Source of the DNA: Syngnathus acus
Taxonomy: Eukaryota > Chordata > Actinopteri > Syngnathiformes > Syngnathidae
Length of the DNA stretch: 64,000 bases
Assembly: GCF_901709675.1 (NCBI RefSeq)
Contig: NC_051087.1
Coordinates: 5,103,001 to 5,167,000, forward strand
Direction: 5' to 3'
Made by a program: the position numbers and the translations under genes. The notes beneath the pieces are model-generated. The model made no database searches. It had not been told where the DNA came from and was given only the letters and a program-made list of their open reading frames with translations. Of the stretch, positions 61,831 through 64,000 are shown in pieces (the stretch's first letter is position 1; each line of letters opens with the position of its first letter).

Positions 61831-62221
61831 ACCCACAAGTTACACATTGATTCTGGAGCGAACACCAAATCAGTATTATAACTTGAAAGGTCTGAAGTTC
61901 ACTGTCAGCGGCAGTATAATCAATGGCCGACCTTCTTTGGAACCTGTCTTGTGTTCTGCCAAACCCAGCAAGACCTCAGTCCTGTCTTTGTGCTCACTTT
62001 GGGCTTATTGAGGTCCTCAAGCAAAGCCTCAACTACTAAATTGGACTGAAAAGGGCTGCACGCAGGCACTGGTTTCATCAGGGGGCTCTTTAGTTCGAGC
62101 TAAAAGGGGGTCGAGAGGGCCTGTGTTCAAGAGTCATTTGAGGGAGGAAAAATGGTTTTATCATCTCATCCAATTCAAAGTCACTCTTGTTTGTCACTTT
62201 AGGGCTGTTTAAGTGCCAACG

Positions 62222-62259
<38 letters not shown>
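62222..62259. repeat. (GT)n microsatellite with GCGC core
   Basis: GT units interrupted by GCGCGC, inside the putative keap1 3' UTR. Confidence 0.9.
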
Positions 62260-62585
62260 ATTTTTAACTTAAATCAGTGTACTGAGGGGCAAGATGATAC
62301 GGTCCCCATGACAACGGGATTCACACTTGAAAGACACTAGGAGCAACAAATTAAGACTGATTTGAATTTGATAATCAGCACCAATCCTCGTGTAAAAAAT
62401 GCTAGGTTAAAATGTACCAGTCCAAATTGTAGCAGCACATCTAAATTGCGAGTGGGACCATTTTTTTAATGGGAGCCAATTTGGGTTTTCCCCAAGTCCT
62501 CAGAATTTGTCGGTTAAATGGGCTTTTTCGTTTTCATTTTATTTAATTTTGTTAATTTTTTTTTTTTCCCCAGGGTGCACGAAAC

Positions 62586-62591
62586 AATAAA
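62586..62591 (+). promoter_or_regulatory. Candidate polyadenylation signal of keap1
   Basis: AATAAA on the coding strand; other candidates further downstream cannot be excluded. Confidence 0.45.
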
Positions 62592-64000
62592 TAATGTTTT
62601 AAAACGTACATATGGTGACCAGGGCACCAAACCAATCATTAAAAAAAAAAAAAAAAAGTCCCTTATACAATATGACCTTGTAAAGTGAAGTGTTTCTAAA
62701 TACTTTACATGTTACCTGTTAAGATAATTGCTGAAAATTCTGGACTACTGAAAGTTGGCCATACGGCGTTAAATTGTTTTCCACTATTCCAGTATTCCTG
62801 ATTTGTTCGGCGTGGCTAAAATGGCACCGCCCCATGTGTCATAAATTGTCCCACCCCAACTTTTTTAAAAACTTGAGTGCCTTTTTTCACATCTGTGGTT
62901 TGCCAGAGGAATTTTGAGGTAGTTATTTATTAATAGGCCCATTTCTACCACAAAATAACTCAGTTCGCTCGTTAGCTAAGTAGCTATGTCTACCCAAAAA
63001 TGGACGCTACATTTGCTGACCAGCTCAGTGTCGTAATTTAAATTACCAAGTGAGAAGGTGTCTCACAAGAACAAAAGGCTTGTCAAAGTATTTGAATTTC
63101 TTGTTGAAACATTACATCTTTTTTTTTTATTTCTACGGCATTAATGGGGTTTGCATTGGTCGCTAAATGGGATTATAAGCGGGATGTTGCGAAAAAAAAA
63201 AAAGATGACCTCCATTAGAAGATTTCAAATTGTGTAGCAGGTCTGCTGAGTATCTCACTTCATCCACACACACACACACATTTGCAGCATTCCGCGTTGT
63301 GTATTCAACGTATGTGCAGTCTACAGGAATATTTTGGAGCTTAAAGACAAAATCAGCCAGATGACATTTTGGTGCAAGATGAGCACGTCAAACAGGTCGA
63401 ACCTGGTCCATAATCAAAGTGCCAAGACTGGGATTATTGGGATTACTGTAGCTGTTCAAATTTTAACTGATTAATCTTCCTCAATGTTTGATTTGTTTGT
63501 AATGTAAAAACACCAATTTCTCTTCTGGAAAGTTGACTTTTCTTCTTCTTCTTCCACCAGACCTCAAAAACAAAAGTGACCATGTTTGTCCAAAGCGTTC
63601 CAACAATTGAACACTAGGACAAATTAAAAAAAAAAAAAAAAAAAAATGTTTGTAACAGCCGTTTAAGCTACAAAGGTTTCTACATGATGTTTTGTACATT
63701 GATATTCAAATAATTATTGTACAGAATTGAAGAGCTCACCTTTTTATTTATTAGATAATTTGCTTTTCTCGTTCCTCTGAGCTGACGACACTTTTGTAAT
63801 GAAACAGGCTGGTGTTGTGTTTCTTTAAGCAACAAGCATGTATTGTTGAATCAAAGTTCCTGTTGTGTATGGGCGGGGTTGTTTGTAAAGAATTTAGTTC
63901 ACTTTGAAAGGGATTTTGTTGTTCATCTATAGCTGGGTTGGAAAATAGAGTATTTAAAATGTGCTTTGTACATTTTTCCAACTGAAACCTGTACCATACT

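Larger units (their letters stand above)
61831..64000 (+). other. keap1 3' UTR and flank
   Basis: No further coding exon seen. A GT/GCGC repeat lies at about 62222-62259. AATAAA at 62586-62591 is the first good polyadenylation candidate, giving a 3' UTR of about 0.76 kb. A-runs at about 62641-62657 and 63626-63647 and a short CA repeat near 63267 are present. The last few hundred bases are AT-rich and unremarkable. Confidence 0.55.

Overview
The window is nuclear DNA of a ray-finned (teleost) fish. Genes are split into short exons with GT-AG introns, AATAAA polyadenylation signals follow several genes, and simple repeats and small non-autonomous DNA transposons are common. The gene content (lyl1, zglp1, fdx2, s1pr5, keap1) matches a group that in human lies on 19p13, with fish-specific additions. 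No prokaryotic or viral gene is visible.

Layout. 1-1923: the last four exons of hmgxb4 (+). 3071-7164: a seven-exon gene (+) for a GIMAP/AIG1-type protein with two GTPase domains, a charged linker and an unusual repeated C-terminal tail ending in a Gly/Ala-rich hydrophobic segment; this is the most novel object here. 9069-11266: lyl1 (-), a haematopoietic bHLH factor. 11.3-19.5 kb: no supported gene, but microsatellites, a palindromic MITE-like family with TA target duplications (one copy is inside lyl1 intron 1), and a small set of CTCF-like motifs. 19489-20268: a single-exon FoxD-like forkhead gene (-). 21889-24293 and 26840-28398: zglp1 and fdx2, both (-), fdx2 upstream of zglp1, the same head-to-tail pairing as in human.

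28.4-51.3 kb: about 23 kb with no recognisable gene, holding simple repeats, transposon scraps and one exon-like segment of unknown identity. 51318-52556: s1pr5 (+), an intronless-CDS sphingosine-1-phosphate receptor. 55.2-61.8 kb: keap1 (+), with six coding exons and a probable non-coding first exon about 3.6 kb upstream; its intervening region keeps the Cys273 equivalent but lacks Cys288, which points to the fish keap1a type.

The genes do not form a pathway. They are an inherited block of neighbours: transcription factors (lyl1, fox, zglp1), mitochondrial Fe-S biogenesis (fdx2), lipid GPCR signalling (s1pr5), oxidative stress sensing (keap1) and a probable immune GTPase (GIMAP-like). All splice sites were read by eye from reading frame and phase; every multi-exon model given as complete sums to a multiple of three.
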